A DNA stretch of 64,000 bases from Clusia tigrina. Its lineage: Eukaryota; Arthropoda; Insecta; Diptera; Clusiidae. The notes beneath the pieces are model-generated. The model was not told the origin of the DNA and did no database searches. It saw only the letters and a program-made list of their open reading frames with translations. Every line of letters begins with the position of its first letter. Position 1 is the stretch's first letter. Location of the stretch: NCBI GenBank assembly GCA_920105625.2, contig OV050031.1, positions 88,607,995 through 88,671,994 of the forward strand, in the 5' to 3' direction. Made by a program: the position numbers and the translations under genes. Of the stretch, positions 1 through 10,600 are shown piece after piece.

Positions 1-59
1 GTCAGTCGGCGTCTCAGTCGGCGTCGCAGCCTCTGTCAACGTCTCTGAAGGCATCTCAG

Positions 60-480
60 TCACTGCCGCTGTCGATTGGGGGTCCGCTGCCTTATCTATG
101 CTTATATCTACCACTATCTGCCTCAGTCGGCGTCGCAGATATTGTCAGCGTCTCTGTAGGCGTCTCAGTCGCTGCTGCTGTCGATTGGGGGGTCTGCTGC
201 CTTCTCTTTGAGTATATCTACCCCTTTCTGCCTCGGTCGGCGTCACAGCCTCTGTTAGCGTCTCAGTAGCTGGCGCTGTGGATTGGGGGGTCCGCTGCCT
301 TCTCTATGCCTATATATATCCCTATCTACCTCAGTCGACGTCTCAGTCGGCGTCGCAGCATCTGTCAGCGTATCTGTCTGCGTCTCAGTCGCTGCCGCTG
401 TCGATTGGGTGGTCTGCTGCCTTCTCTATGCTTAAATCTACCCCTATCTGCCGCAGTCTGTGTCTCCGTCGGCGTCGCAG
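60..480 (+). repeat. Displaced relative of the 37.2-37.7 kb block
   Basis: The order of variants (ACCACTATCTG, TGAGTATAT, GTCGACGTC, then ATGCTTAAATC) matches 37.16-37.70 kb at offset 37,099. The offset becomes 37,220 after about one monomer is missing here. ATGCTTAAATC also occurs at about 40250 and 42854, inside the 2.6 kb units. The match is looser than among the tandem duplicates, suggesting an older exchange. Confidence 0.75.
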
Positions 481-539
481 CTTCTGTCAGCGTCGCAGCC
501 TCTGTCAGCGTCTCTGTAAGCGTCTTTTGGGGAGGTCTG

Positions 540-1110
540 CTTCCTTATCTATGCTTATATCTACCCCTATCGGCCTCAGCCTGCGTCTCAGTAGGCGTCG
601 CAGCCTCTGTCAGCGTCTCTCTATGCGTCTCAGTCGCTGCCGCTGTCGATTTGGGGGTCTGCTGCCTTCTCTATGCCTATATCTACCCCTATCTGCCCCA
701 GTTGACGTCTCAGTCGGCGTCCCAGCCTCTGGAAGCAACTTTGTAGGCGTCTCAGTCGCTGCCGCGGCCGATTGGGGGGTCTGCTGCCTTCTCTATGCCA
801 TTATCTTCCCCTATCTGCCTCAGTGAACTTCTCAGTCGGCGTCGCAGCCTCTGTAAGCGTTTCTGTAGGCATCTCAGTAGCTGCAGCTGTCGATTGGGAG
901 GTCTGCTGAAATCTCTATTACTATATCTACCCCTATCTGCCTCAGTCGGCGTCGCAGCCTCTTTTAGCGTGTCTGTAGGCGTGTCAGTCGCTGCCGCTGT
1001 CGATTGGGGGTCTGCTGCCTTCTCTGTGCCTATATCTACCCCTATCTCCCTCAGCCGGCGTCTCAGTCGGCTTCGCAGCCTCTGTCAGCGTATCTGTAGG
1101 CGTCTCAGTC
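540..1110 (+). repeat. Old copy of the 16.3-16.9 kb block
   Basis: Carries the rare series TCTCTATGCGTC, GGAAGCAACT (GGCAGCAACT in the relatives), GCCATTATCT and CCTCAGTGAACTTCTCAG. The last motif lies at about 821, 16602, 24111 and 25690. Between motif 1 and motif 2 the offset is 15,781, and between 2 and 3 it is 7,509. More single-base differences are visible here than between the other copies. Confidence 0.8.
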
Positions 1111-2250
1111 GTTGCCGTTGTCGATTGGGGGGTCTGCTGCCTTCTCTACGCCTATATCTACCACTATCTGCCTCAGTCGGCGTCGCAGCCTCTGTCAGCG
1201 TCTCTGTAGGTGTCTCAGTCGCTGCCGGGGTCTGCTGCCTTCTCTATGCCAATACATACCCCTATCTGCGTCAGTTGGCGTTGCAGCATCTGTCAGCGTC
1301 TCTGTAGGCGTCTCAAGCGGTGTTGCTGTCTATTGGGGGGTCTGCCGCCTTCTCTATGCGTGTATATGCCGCAGTCTGCGTCTCAGTCGGCGTCGCAGCC
1401 TCTGTCAGCGTATCTGTAGGTGTCTCAGTCGCTGCCGCTGTCGATTGGTGGGGTCTGCTGCCTTCTCTATGCCAATATCTACCCCTATCTCCCTCAGTCG
1501 GCGTCTCAGTCGGCTTCGCAGCCTCTGTCAGCGTTACTGTAGTCGTCTCAGTCGTTGCCGTTGTCGATTGGGGGGTCTGCTACCTTCTCTATGCCTATAT
1601 CTACCCCTATCTGCCTCAGTCGGCGTCTCAGTCGGTGTCGCAACCTCTTTCAGCGTTTCTGTAGGCGTCTCAGTCGTTGCCGCTGTCGATTGGGGGGTCT
1701 GCTGCTTTTTCTAAACCTATATTTTCCCCTATCTGCCTCAGTCGGCGTCTCAGTCGGCGTCGAAGCCTCTTTCAGCGTCTCTGTAGGCGTCTCAATCGCT
1801 GCCGTTGTCTATTGGGAGGTCTGCTGCCTTCTCTATGCCAATATCTACACCTATCTGCCTCAGTCGGCGTCTCAGTCGGCGTCGCAGCCTGTGTCAGCGT
1901 CTCTGTAGGCGTCTCAGTCGCTGCCGCTGTCGATTGGGGGGTCTGCTGCCTTCTCTATGCGTATATCTACCCCGATCTAAGGCAGTATGCGTCTCAGCCG
2001 GCGTGGCAGCCTCCGTCAGCGTCTCTGTTGGCGTCTCAGTTGCTGCTGCTGTCAATTGGGGGGTCTGCTGCCATCCCTGTGCCTATATCTACCCCTATCT
2101 GCCTCAGTCTGCGTCTCAGTCAGCATCGCAGCCTCTGTCAGCGTCTCTGTAGGCGTCTCAGTCGCTGCCGCTTTCGATTGGCGGGTCTGCGTCCTTCTCT
2201 ATGCGTATATATTCCCCTATCTGATGCAGTCGGCGTCTCAGTCGGCGTCG
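1110..2250 (+). repeat. Satellite block related to 3.6-4.6 kb
   Basis: Contains a GCTGCCGGGG monomer, the CAGGCGGTGTTGCTGTCTATT form (CAAGCGG here), and the pair TTTTTCTAAACC then GGGAGGTCTGCTGCC. The stretch near 1.65-1.95 kb repeats at 3.78-4.07 kb (offset about 2,129). The stretch near 1.21-1.45 kb repeats near 4.15-4.39 kb (offset about 2,940). No gene is seen. Confidence 0.8.
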
Positions 2251-3340
2251 CAGACTCTGTCACAACCTCTGTTAGCGTCTCAGTAACTGGCGCTGTCGAT
2301 TGGGGAGGTCTGCCTCCTTATCTATGCCTATATCTACCCCTATCTGCCTCAGCCTGCTTCTCAGTAGGCGTCGCAGCCTCTGTCAGCGTATCTGTAGGCG
2401 TCTCAGTCGTTGCCGCTGTCGATTGGGTTATCTGATGCCTTATCTATGCGTATACCTACCCCTATCTGCCGCAGTGTGCGTCTCAGTCGGCGTCGCAGCC
2501 TCTGTCAGCGTCTCTGTAGGCGTCGCAGTCGCTGCCGCTGTCGATTGGGGAGGTCTGATTCCTTCTCTATGCCTATATCTACCCCTATCTGCCTCAGCCT
2601 GCTTCTCAGTCGGCGTCGAAGCCTCTTCCAGCGTCTCTGTAGGCGCCTCAGTCGCGGCCGCTATCGATTGGGGGTCTGCTGCCTTCTCTATGCCTATATC
2701 TACCCCTATCTGCTACAGTCGGCGTCTCAGTCGGCGTCGCAGCCCTTTCAGCGTGTCTGTAGGCGTCTCAGTCGCTGCCGCTGTCGATTGGGGGGTCTGC
2801 TTCCTTCTCTATGCCTATATCTACCCCTATCTGCATCAGTCGGCGTCTCAGTCGGCGTCGCAGCCTCTGTTGGCGTCTCTGCAAGCGTCTCAGTCGCTGC
2901 CGCAGTCGATTGGGGGGTCTGCTGCCTTCTCTATGCCTATATCTACCCCTATCTGCCTCAGTCGGCGTCGTAGCCTCTGTTAGCGTCTCTGTAGGCGTCT
3001 CAGTCGCTGCCGCTATCGATTGGGGGGTCTGCTGCCTTCTCTATGCCTATATCTACCCCTATCTGCCTCAGTCGGCGTCGTAGCCTCTGTTGGCGTCTCT
3101 GTAAGCGTCTCAGTCGCTGCCGCCGTCGATTGGGGGGTCTGCTGCCTTCTCTATGCCTATATCTACCCCTATCTGCATCAGTCGGCGTCTCAGTCGGCGT
3201 CGCAGCCTCTGTTGGCGTCTCTGTAGGCGTCTCAGTCGCTGCCACAGTCGATTGGGGGGTCTGCTGCCTTCTCTATGCCTATATCTACCCCTTTCTGCCT
3301 CAGTCGGCGTCACAGCCTCTGTTAGCGTCTCAGTAGCTGG
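2250..3340 (+). repeat. Satellite block with fairly homogeneous 110/122-bp units
   Basis: Starts with a CACAACC marker monomer, then units with GCCTCAGCCTGCTTCTCAG. From about 2.8 kb it has successive units sharing CTGCATCAGTCGG, CAGCCTCTGTTGGCG and GCCGCAGTCGATTGG. Adjacent units near 2933, 3043 and 3153 are more alike than average, consistent with recent local spread. No gene is seen. Confidence 0.8.
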
Positions 3341-4520
3341 CGCTGTGGATTGGGGGGTCTGCTGCCTTCTCTATGCCTATATATACCCCTATCTACCTCA
3401 GTCGACGTCTCAGTCGGCGTCGCAGCCTCTGTCAGCGTTTCTGTAGGCGTCTCAGTCGCTGCCGCTGTCGATTGGGGGGGGGGTATGCTGCCTTCTCTAT
3501 GCCTATATCTACCCCTATCGGCCTCAGTCGGCGTCTCAGTCGGCGTCGCAGCCTCTGTCAGCGGCTTTGTAGGTGTCTCAGTCGCTGCCGGGGTCTGCTG
3601 CCTTCTCTATGCCAATATATTCCCCTATCTGCGTCAGTTGGCGTCGTAGCCTCTGTCAGCGTCTCTGTAGGCGTCTCAGGCCGTGTTGCTGTCGATTGGG
3701 GAGGTCTGCTTCCTTCTCTATGCCTATATCTACCCCTATCTGCCTCAGTCTGCGTCTCAGTCGGTGTCGCAGCCTCTGTCAGCGTTTCTGTAGGCGTCTC
3801 AGTCGTTGCCGCTGTCGATTGGGGGGTCTGCTGCTTTTTCTAAACCTATATTTTCCCCTATCTGCCTCAGTCGGCGTCTCAGTCCGCGTCGAAGCCTCTT
3901 TCAGCGTCTCCGTAGGCGTCTCAATCGCTGCCGTTGTCGATTGGGAGGTCTGCTGCCTTCTCTATGCCAATATTTACACCTATCTGCCTCAGTCGGCGTC
4001 TCAGTCGGCGTCGCAGCCTGTGTCAGCGTCTCTGTAGGCGTCTCAGTCGCTGCCACTGTCGATTGGGGGGGTCTGCTGCCTTCTCTATGCGTATATCTAC
4101 CCCTATCGGCCTCAGTCGGCGTCGCAGCCTCTGTCAGAGTCTCTGTAGGTGTCTCAGTCGCTGCCGGGGTCTGCTGCCTTCTCTATGCCACTATCTACCC
4201 CTATCTGCGTCAGTTGGCGTCGCAGCCTCTGTCAGCGTCTCTGTAGGCGTCTCAGGCGGTATTGCTGTCTATTGGGGTGTCTGCTGCCTTCTCTATGCGT
4301 ATATCTGCCGCAGTCTGCGTCTCAGTCGGCGTCGCAGCGTCTGTCAGCGTCTCTGTAGTTGTCTCAGTCGCTGCCGCTGTCGATTGGCAGGGTCTGCTGC
4401 CTTCTCTATGCCTATATCTACCCCTATCTGCCTCAGTCGGCGTCTCAGCCTCTGTCAGCGTTTCTGTAGGCGTCTCAGTCGCTGCCGCTGTCGATTGGGT
4501 GGTCTGCTGCCTTCCCTATG
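3340..4520 (+). repeat. Satellite block with two GCTGCCGGGG monomers
   Basis: Includes the 10-G tract at 3474-3483, GCTGCCGGGG monomers near 3582 and 4160, and the TTTTTCTAAACC monomer near 3835. Parts repeat 1.2-2.0 kb at offsets of about 2,129 and 2,940. No gene is seen. Confidence 0.8.
4087..4184 (+). repeat. 98-bp monomer, double 12-bp deletion
   Basis: This unit has lost one CAGTCGGCGTCT and also the 12 bases GCTGTCGATTGG, giving the junction GCTGCCGGGGTCTGC. Both losses are exact two-hexamer steps. It is the shortest regular class I could verify. Confidence 0.9.
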
Positions 4521-4980
4521 CCTATATCTACCCCTATCTGCCTAAGTCAGCGTCTCAGCCTCTGTCAGCGTTTCTGTAGGTATCTCAGTTACTGCCGCTG
4601 TCGATTGGGGTGTCTGCTGCTTTCTCTATGCTTATATCTACCCCTATCTGCCGCAGTCTGTGTCTCAGTCGGTGTCGCAGGTTCTGTCAGCGTCTCTGTA
4701 GGCGTCGCAGTCGCTGCCGCTGTCTTTTGGGGAGGTCTGCTTCCTTATCTATGCCTATATCTACCCCTATCTGCCTCAGCCTGCTTCTCAGTAGGCGTCG
4801 CTGCCTCTGTCAGCGTGTCTGTATGCGTCTCAGTCGCTGTCGCTGTCGATTGGGGGGTCTGCTGCCTTTTCTACCCCTATCTGCCTCAGTCGGCGTCTCA
4901 GTCGGCGTCCCAGCCTCTATCAGCATCTCTGTAGGCGTCTCAGTCGCTGCCGCGGCCGATTGGGGGGTCTACTGAAATCT
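4520..4980 (+). repeat. Older copy of the 31.1-31.6 and 34.6-35.0 kb block
   Basis: The sequence of variants GGTATCTCAGTTACTGCC, GGGGTGTCTGCTGC, CAGGTTCTGTCAGCG and TCTTTTGGGGAGG is shared with about 31.11-31.58 kb (offset 26,586) and 34.58-35.05 kb. The two later copies are closer to each other than to this one. Confidence 0.85.
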
Positions 4981-6610
4981 CCATTCCTATATCTACCCCT
5001 ATCTGCCTCAGTCGGCGTCGCAGCCTCTGTCAGCGTCTCTGTAGGCGTCTCAGTAGCTGCCGCTGTCGATTGGGGTATCTGATTCCTTCTCTATGCGTAT
5101 ATCTACCCCTGTCTGCCGCAGTCAGATTCTCAATCGGCGTCGCAGCCTCTGTCAGCCGCTGTCGATTGGGGAGGTCTGCTTCCTTCTCTATGCCTATATC
5201 TACCCCTATCTGCCTCAGCCTGCTTCTCAGTCGGCGTCGCAGCCTCTGTCTGCGTCTCTGTAGGCGTCTCAGTCGCTGCCGCTGTCGATTCGGGGGTCTG
5301 CTGCCTTCTCGATTCCTATATTTACCCCTATCTGCCTCAGCCTGCTTCTCAGTCGGCGTCGCAGCCTCTGTCAGCGTCTCTGTAGGCGTCTCAGTCGATG
5401 CCGCTGTCGATTAGGGGGTCTGCTGCCTTCTCTATGCCTATATCTACCCCTATCTGCCTCAGTCGAATTCTCAGTCGGCGTCGCAGCCTCTGTCAGCGTT
5501 TCTGTAGGCGTCTCAGTCGCTGCCGCTGTCAATTGGGAGGTCTGCTGAAATCTCTACTCCTATATCTACACCTATCTGCCTGAGTCAGCGTCTCAGTCGG
5601 CGCCGCAGCCTCTGTCAGCGTCTCTGTAGGCGTCTCAGTCGCTGCCGCTGTCGATTGGGGGGTCTGCTGCCATCTCTCTGCCTCAATCGACACCTATCTG
5701 CCTCAGTCGGTGTGTCAGTGGGCGTCGCAGCCTCTGTCAGCGTCTCTGTACGCGTCTCAGTCATTGCCGCTGTCGATTGGTGAGGTCTGCTGCCTTTTCT
5801 ATGCCAATATCTACCGCTATCTGCCTCAGTCGGCGTCTCAGTTGGCTTCGCAGCATCTGTCAGCGTCTCTGTAGGCATCTCAGGCGGTGTTGCTGTCTGT
5901 TGGGAGGTCTGCTGCATTCTCTATGCTAATATCTAGCCCTATCTGCCTCAGTCGGCGTCTCAGTCGGTGTCGCAGCCTCTGTCAGCGTCTCTGTAGGCGT
6001 CTCAGACGCTGCCCGTGTCGATTGGGGGAGGGGGGGGGGGGGGTTTGCTGCCTTCTCTATGCGTATATCTACCCCTATCAACCGCAGTCGGCGTCTCAGT
6101 CGGCGTCGCAGCCTGTGTCAGCGTTTCTGTAGGCGTAGCAGTCGCTGCCGTTGTCGATTGGGGAGGTCTGCTTCCTTCTCTATGCCTATATCTACCCCTA
6201 TCTGCCTCAGTCGACTTCTCAGTTGGCGTCGCAGCCTCTGTCAGCATCTCTCTAGGCGTCTCAGTCGCTGCCGCAGTCGATTGGGGGGTCTGCTGCCTTC
6301 GCTAAACCTATATCTAGCACTATCTGCTTCAGTCGGCGTCTCAGTCGGCGTCGCAGACTCTATCACAGCCTATGTTAGCGTCTCAGTAACTGGCGCTGTC
6401 GATTGGGGGGTCTGCTGCCTTCTCTATGCCTATATATAACCCTATCTACCTCAGACGGCGTTGCTGCCTCTGTTAGAGTCTCAGTAGCTCACGCTGTCGA
6501 TTGGGGGGTCTGCTGCCTTCTCTATGCTTATATCTAACACTACCTGCCTCAGTCGGCGTCGCAGCCTCTGTTGGCGTCTCTGTAAGCGTCTCAGTCGCTG
6601 CCGCAGTCGA
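4980..6610 (+). repeat. Diverged satellite block
   Basis: Monomers here show more individual changes and irregular lengths, for example a shortened unit near 5150-5165 and an altered box near 5680-5700. It contains the interrupted G-tract at 6024-6043. I found no long high-identity partner elsewhere in the window. No gene is seen. Confidence 0.8.
6024..6043 (+). repeat. Interrupted G-tract (5 G, A, 14 G)
   Basis: Sits at the usual G-tract position of the monomer but is much longer than the common 4-7. The downstream box is also altered (TTTGCTGCC). Confidence 0.95.
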
Positions 6611-6614
6611 TTGG

Positions 6615-7600
6615 GGGGTCTGCTGCCTTCTCTATGCCTATATCTACCCCTATCTGCCTCAGTCGGCGTCTCAGTCGGCGTCGCAGCCTCTGTCAGCGTG
6701 TCTGTAGGCGCCTCAGTCGCTGCCGCTGTCGATTGGGGGGGTCTGCTGCCTTCTCTATGCGTATATCTACCCCTATCTGCCGCAGTCGCCGTCTCAGTCG
6801 GCGTCCCAGCCTCTGTCAGCGTCTTTGTAGGCGTCTCAATCGCTTCCGCTGCCGATTGGGGGGTCTGCTGCCTTCTCTATGCCTATATCTACCCCTATCT
6901 GCCTCAGTCGGCGTCTCAGTCGGCGTCCCAGCCTCTGTCAGCCTCTTTGTAGGCGTCTCAATCGCTTCCGCTGCCGATTGGGGGGTCTGCTGCCTTCTCT
7001 ATGCCTATATCTACCCCTATCTGCCTCAGTCGGCGTCTCAGTCAGCGTGGCAGACTCTGTCACAACCTCTGTTAGCGTCTCAGTAACTGGCGCTGTCGAT
7101 TGGGGGGTCTGCTGCCTGCTCTATGCCTATATCTACCCCTATCTGCCTCAGTCGGCGTCTCAGTCGGCGTCGCAGCCTCTGTCAGCGTGTCTGTAGGCGT
7201 CTCAGTCACTGCCGCTGTCGATTGGCGGGGTCTGCTGCCTTCTCTATGCGTATATCTACCCCTATCTGCCGCAGTCGCCGTCTCAGTCGGCGTCCCAGCC
7301 TCTGTCAGCCTCTTTGTAGGCGTCTCAATCGCTTCCGCTGCCGATTGGGGGGTCTGCTGCCTTCTCTATGCCTATATCTACCCCTATCTGCCTCAGTCGG
7401 CGTCTCAGTCAGCATGGCAGACTCTGTCACAACCTCTGTTAGCGTCTCAGTAACTGCCGCTGTCGATTGGGGTGTCTGCTGCCTTCTCTATGCTTATATC
7501 TACCCCTATCTGCCTCAGGCGGCGTCTCAGTCGGCGTCCCAGCCTCTGTCAGCATCTCTGTAGGCGTCTCAGTCGCTGCCGCGGCCAATTGGGGTAATAC
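6615..7600 (+). repeat. Local duplication with CGCAGTCGCCGTCTCAG monomers
   Basis: The combination CGCAGTCGCCGTCTCAG plus CAATCGCTTCCGCTGCCG occurs near 6780-6850 and again near 7270-7340. Each set is followed, after zero or one extra monomer, by a CACAACC marker monomer at about 7061 and 7428. The repeat is roughly 0.37-0.49 kb long with one monomer gained or lost. Confidence 0.75.
7001..7122 (+). repeat. Marker monomer with CACAACCTCTGTTAGC
   Basis: A 122-bp subtype whose middle is replaced by GACTCTGTCACAACCTCT followed by GTTAGCGTCTCAGTAACTGG. It loses the usual TAG and gains a TAA in the same general region. I find 13 members, near 2261, 6364 (CACAGCC variant), 7061, 7428, 9070, 11097, 12401, 28410, 30919, 34391, 42218, 44822 and 63223. 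Those near 9070, 12401 and 28410 share a further deletion (GTTGCGTC). Confidence 0.9.
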
Positions 7601-10600
7601 TGAAATATCCATTCCTATATCTACCCCTATCTGCCTCAGTCGGCGTCGCAGCCTCTGTCAGCGCATCTGTAGGCGTCTCAGTCGTTGCCACTATCGATTG
7701 GGGGGTCTGCTGCCTTCTCTATGCCAATATCTACCCCTATTTGCCTCAGTTGGCGTCGCAGCCTCTGTCAGCATCTCTGTAGACGTCTCAGTCGCTGCCG
7801 CTGTCGATTGGGGTATCTGATGCCTTCTCTATGCGTATATCTACCCCTATCTGCCGCAGTCTGCGTCTCAGTCGGCGTCGCAGCCTCTGTCAGCGTCTCT
7901 GTAGGCGTCGCAGTCGCTGCCGCTGTCGATTGGGGAGGTCTGCTTCCTTCTCTATGCCTATATCTACCCCTACCTGCCTCAGCCGGCGTCTCAGTCGGCG
8001 TCGAAGCCTCTTCCATCGTCTCTGTAGGCGCCTCAGTCGCGGCCGCTATCGATTGGGGGGTATGCTGCCTTCTCTATGCCAATATCTGCTCCTATCTGAT
8101 TCAGTCGGCGTCGCAGCCTCTGTCAGCGTCTCTATAAGCGTCTCAGTCGCTGCCGCTGTCGATTTTGGTATCTGGTGCCTTCTCTATGCGTATGTCTACT
8201 CCTATCTGCCGCAGTCTGCGTCTCAGTCGGCGTCGCAGCCTCTGTCAGCGTCTCTGAAGGCGTCGCAGTCGCTGCCGCTGTCGATTGGGGAGCTCTGCTT
8301 CCTTCTCTATACCAATATCTACACCTATCTGCCTCAGTCGGCGTCGCAGCCTCTGTCAGCGTCTCTGTAAGCGTCTTAGTCGCTGCCGCTGTCGATTGGG
8401 GTATCTGGTGCCTTCCCTATGCGTATATCTACTCCTATCTGGCGTAGTCTACGTCTCAGTCGGCGTCGCAGCCTCTGTCAGCGTCTCTGTAGGCGTCTCA
8501 GTTGCTGCCGCTGTCGATTGGGGTATCTGATGCCTTCTCTATGCGTATATCTACCCCTATTTGCCGCAGTCGGCGTCTCAGTCGGCGTCGAAGCCTCTTC
8601 CAGCGCATCTGTAGGCGCCTCAGTTGCGGCCGCTATTGATTGGGGGGTCTGCTGTCTTCTCTATGCCAATATCTACACCTATCTGCCTCAGTCGGTGTCG
8701 CAGCCTCTGTCAGCGTCTCTGTAAGCGTCTCAGTCGCTGCCGCTGTCGATTGGGGTATCTGGTGCCTTCTCTATGCGTATATCTACTCCTATCTGCCGCA
8801 GTCTGCGTCTCAGTCGGCGTCGCAGCCTCTGTTAGCGTATCTGAAGGCGTCGCAGTCGCTGCCGCTGTCGATTGGGGAGCTCTGCTTCCTTCTCTATGCC
8901 AATATCTACACCTATCTGTCTCAGTCGGCGTCGCAGCCTCTGTCAGCGTCTCTGTAAGCGTCTCAGTCGCTGCCGCTGTCGATTGGGGTATCTGGTGCCT
9001 TCTCTATGCGTATATCTGCTCCTATCTGCCGCAGTCTGCGTCTCAGTCGGCGTCGTTGGCAGACCCTGTCACAACCTCTGTTGCGTCTCAGTAACTGGCG
9101 CTATCGATTGGGGGGGTCTGCTGCCTTCTCTATGCGTATATATACCCCGATCTGCCTCAATCGGCGTCTCAGCCTCTGTCAGCGTTTCTGTAGGCGTCTC
9201 AGTCGCTGCCGCTGTCGATTGGGTGGTCTGCTGCCGTCTCTATGATTATATCTACCCCTATCTGCATAAGTCGGCGTCTCAGCCTCTGTCAGCGTTTTTG
9301 TAGGTGTCTAAGTTGCTGCCGCTGTCGATTGGGGGGTCTGCTGCCTTCTCTATGCTTATATCTACCCCTATCTGCCGCAGTCTGCGTCTCAGTCGGTGTC
9401 GCAGCCTCTGTCAGCGTCTCTGTAGGCGTCGCAGTCGCTGCCGCTGTCGATTGGGGAGGTCTGCTTCCTTCTCTATGCCTATATCTACCCCTATCTGCCT
9501 CAGCCTGCGTCTCAGTAGGCGTCGCAGCCTCTGTCAGCGTGTCTGTATGCGTCTCAGTCGCTGCCAATGTCTATTGGGGGGTCTGCTACCTTCTCTATGC
9601 CTACATCTACCCCTATCTGCCTCAGTCGGTGTCTCAGTCGGCGTCCCAGCCTCTGTCAGCATCTCTGTAGGCGTCTCAGTCGCTGCCGCTGCCGATTGGG
9701 GGGTCTACTGAAATCTCTATTCCTATATCTACCCCTATCTGCCTCAGTCGGCGTCGCAGCCTCTGTCAGCATCTCTGTAGGCGTCTCAGTCGCTGCCGCT
9801 GTCGATTGGGGTATCTGATGCCATCTCTATGCGTATATCTACCCCTATCTGCCGCAGTCTGCGTCTCAGTCGGTGTCGCAGCCTCTGGCAGCGTGTCTGT
9901 AGGTGTCTCAGTCGCTGTCGCTGTCGATTGGCGGGGTCTGCTGCCTTCTCTATGCCAATATCTAACCCTATCTGCCTCAGTCGGCGTCTCAGTCGGCGTC
10001 GAAGCCTCTTCCAGCGTCTCTGTAAGCGCCTCAGTCGCGGCCGCTATCGATTGGGGGTCTGCTGCCTTCTCTATGCCAATATCTACACCTATCTGCCTTA
10101 GTCGGCGTCGCAGCCTCTGTCAGCGTCTCTGTAAGCGTCTCAGTCGCTGCCGCTGTCGATTGGGGTATCTGGTGCCTTCTCTATGCGTATATCTACTCCT
10201 ATCTGCCGCAGTCTGCGTCCAAGTCGGCGTCGCAGCCTCTGTCAGCGTCTCTGAAGTCGTCGCAGTCGCTGCCGCTATCGATTGGGGATCTCTGCTTCCT
10301 TCTCTATGCCAATATCTACACCTATCTGCCTCAGTCGGCGTCGCAGCCTCGGTCAGCGTCGCAGCCTCTGTCAGCGTCTCTGTAAGCGTCTCAGTCGCTG
10401 CCGCTGTCGATTGGGGTATCTGGTGCCTTCTCTATGCGTATATCTACTCCTATCTGCCGCAGTCTGCGTCTCAGTCGGCGTCGCAGCCTCTGTCAGCGTC
10501 TCTGAAGGCGCCTCACTCGCGGCCGCTATCGATTGGGGGGTCTGCTGCCTTCTCTATGCCAATATCTACACCTATCTGCCTCAGTCGGCGTCGCAGCCTC

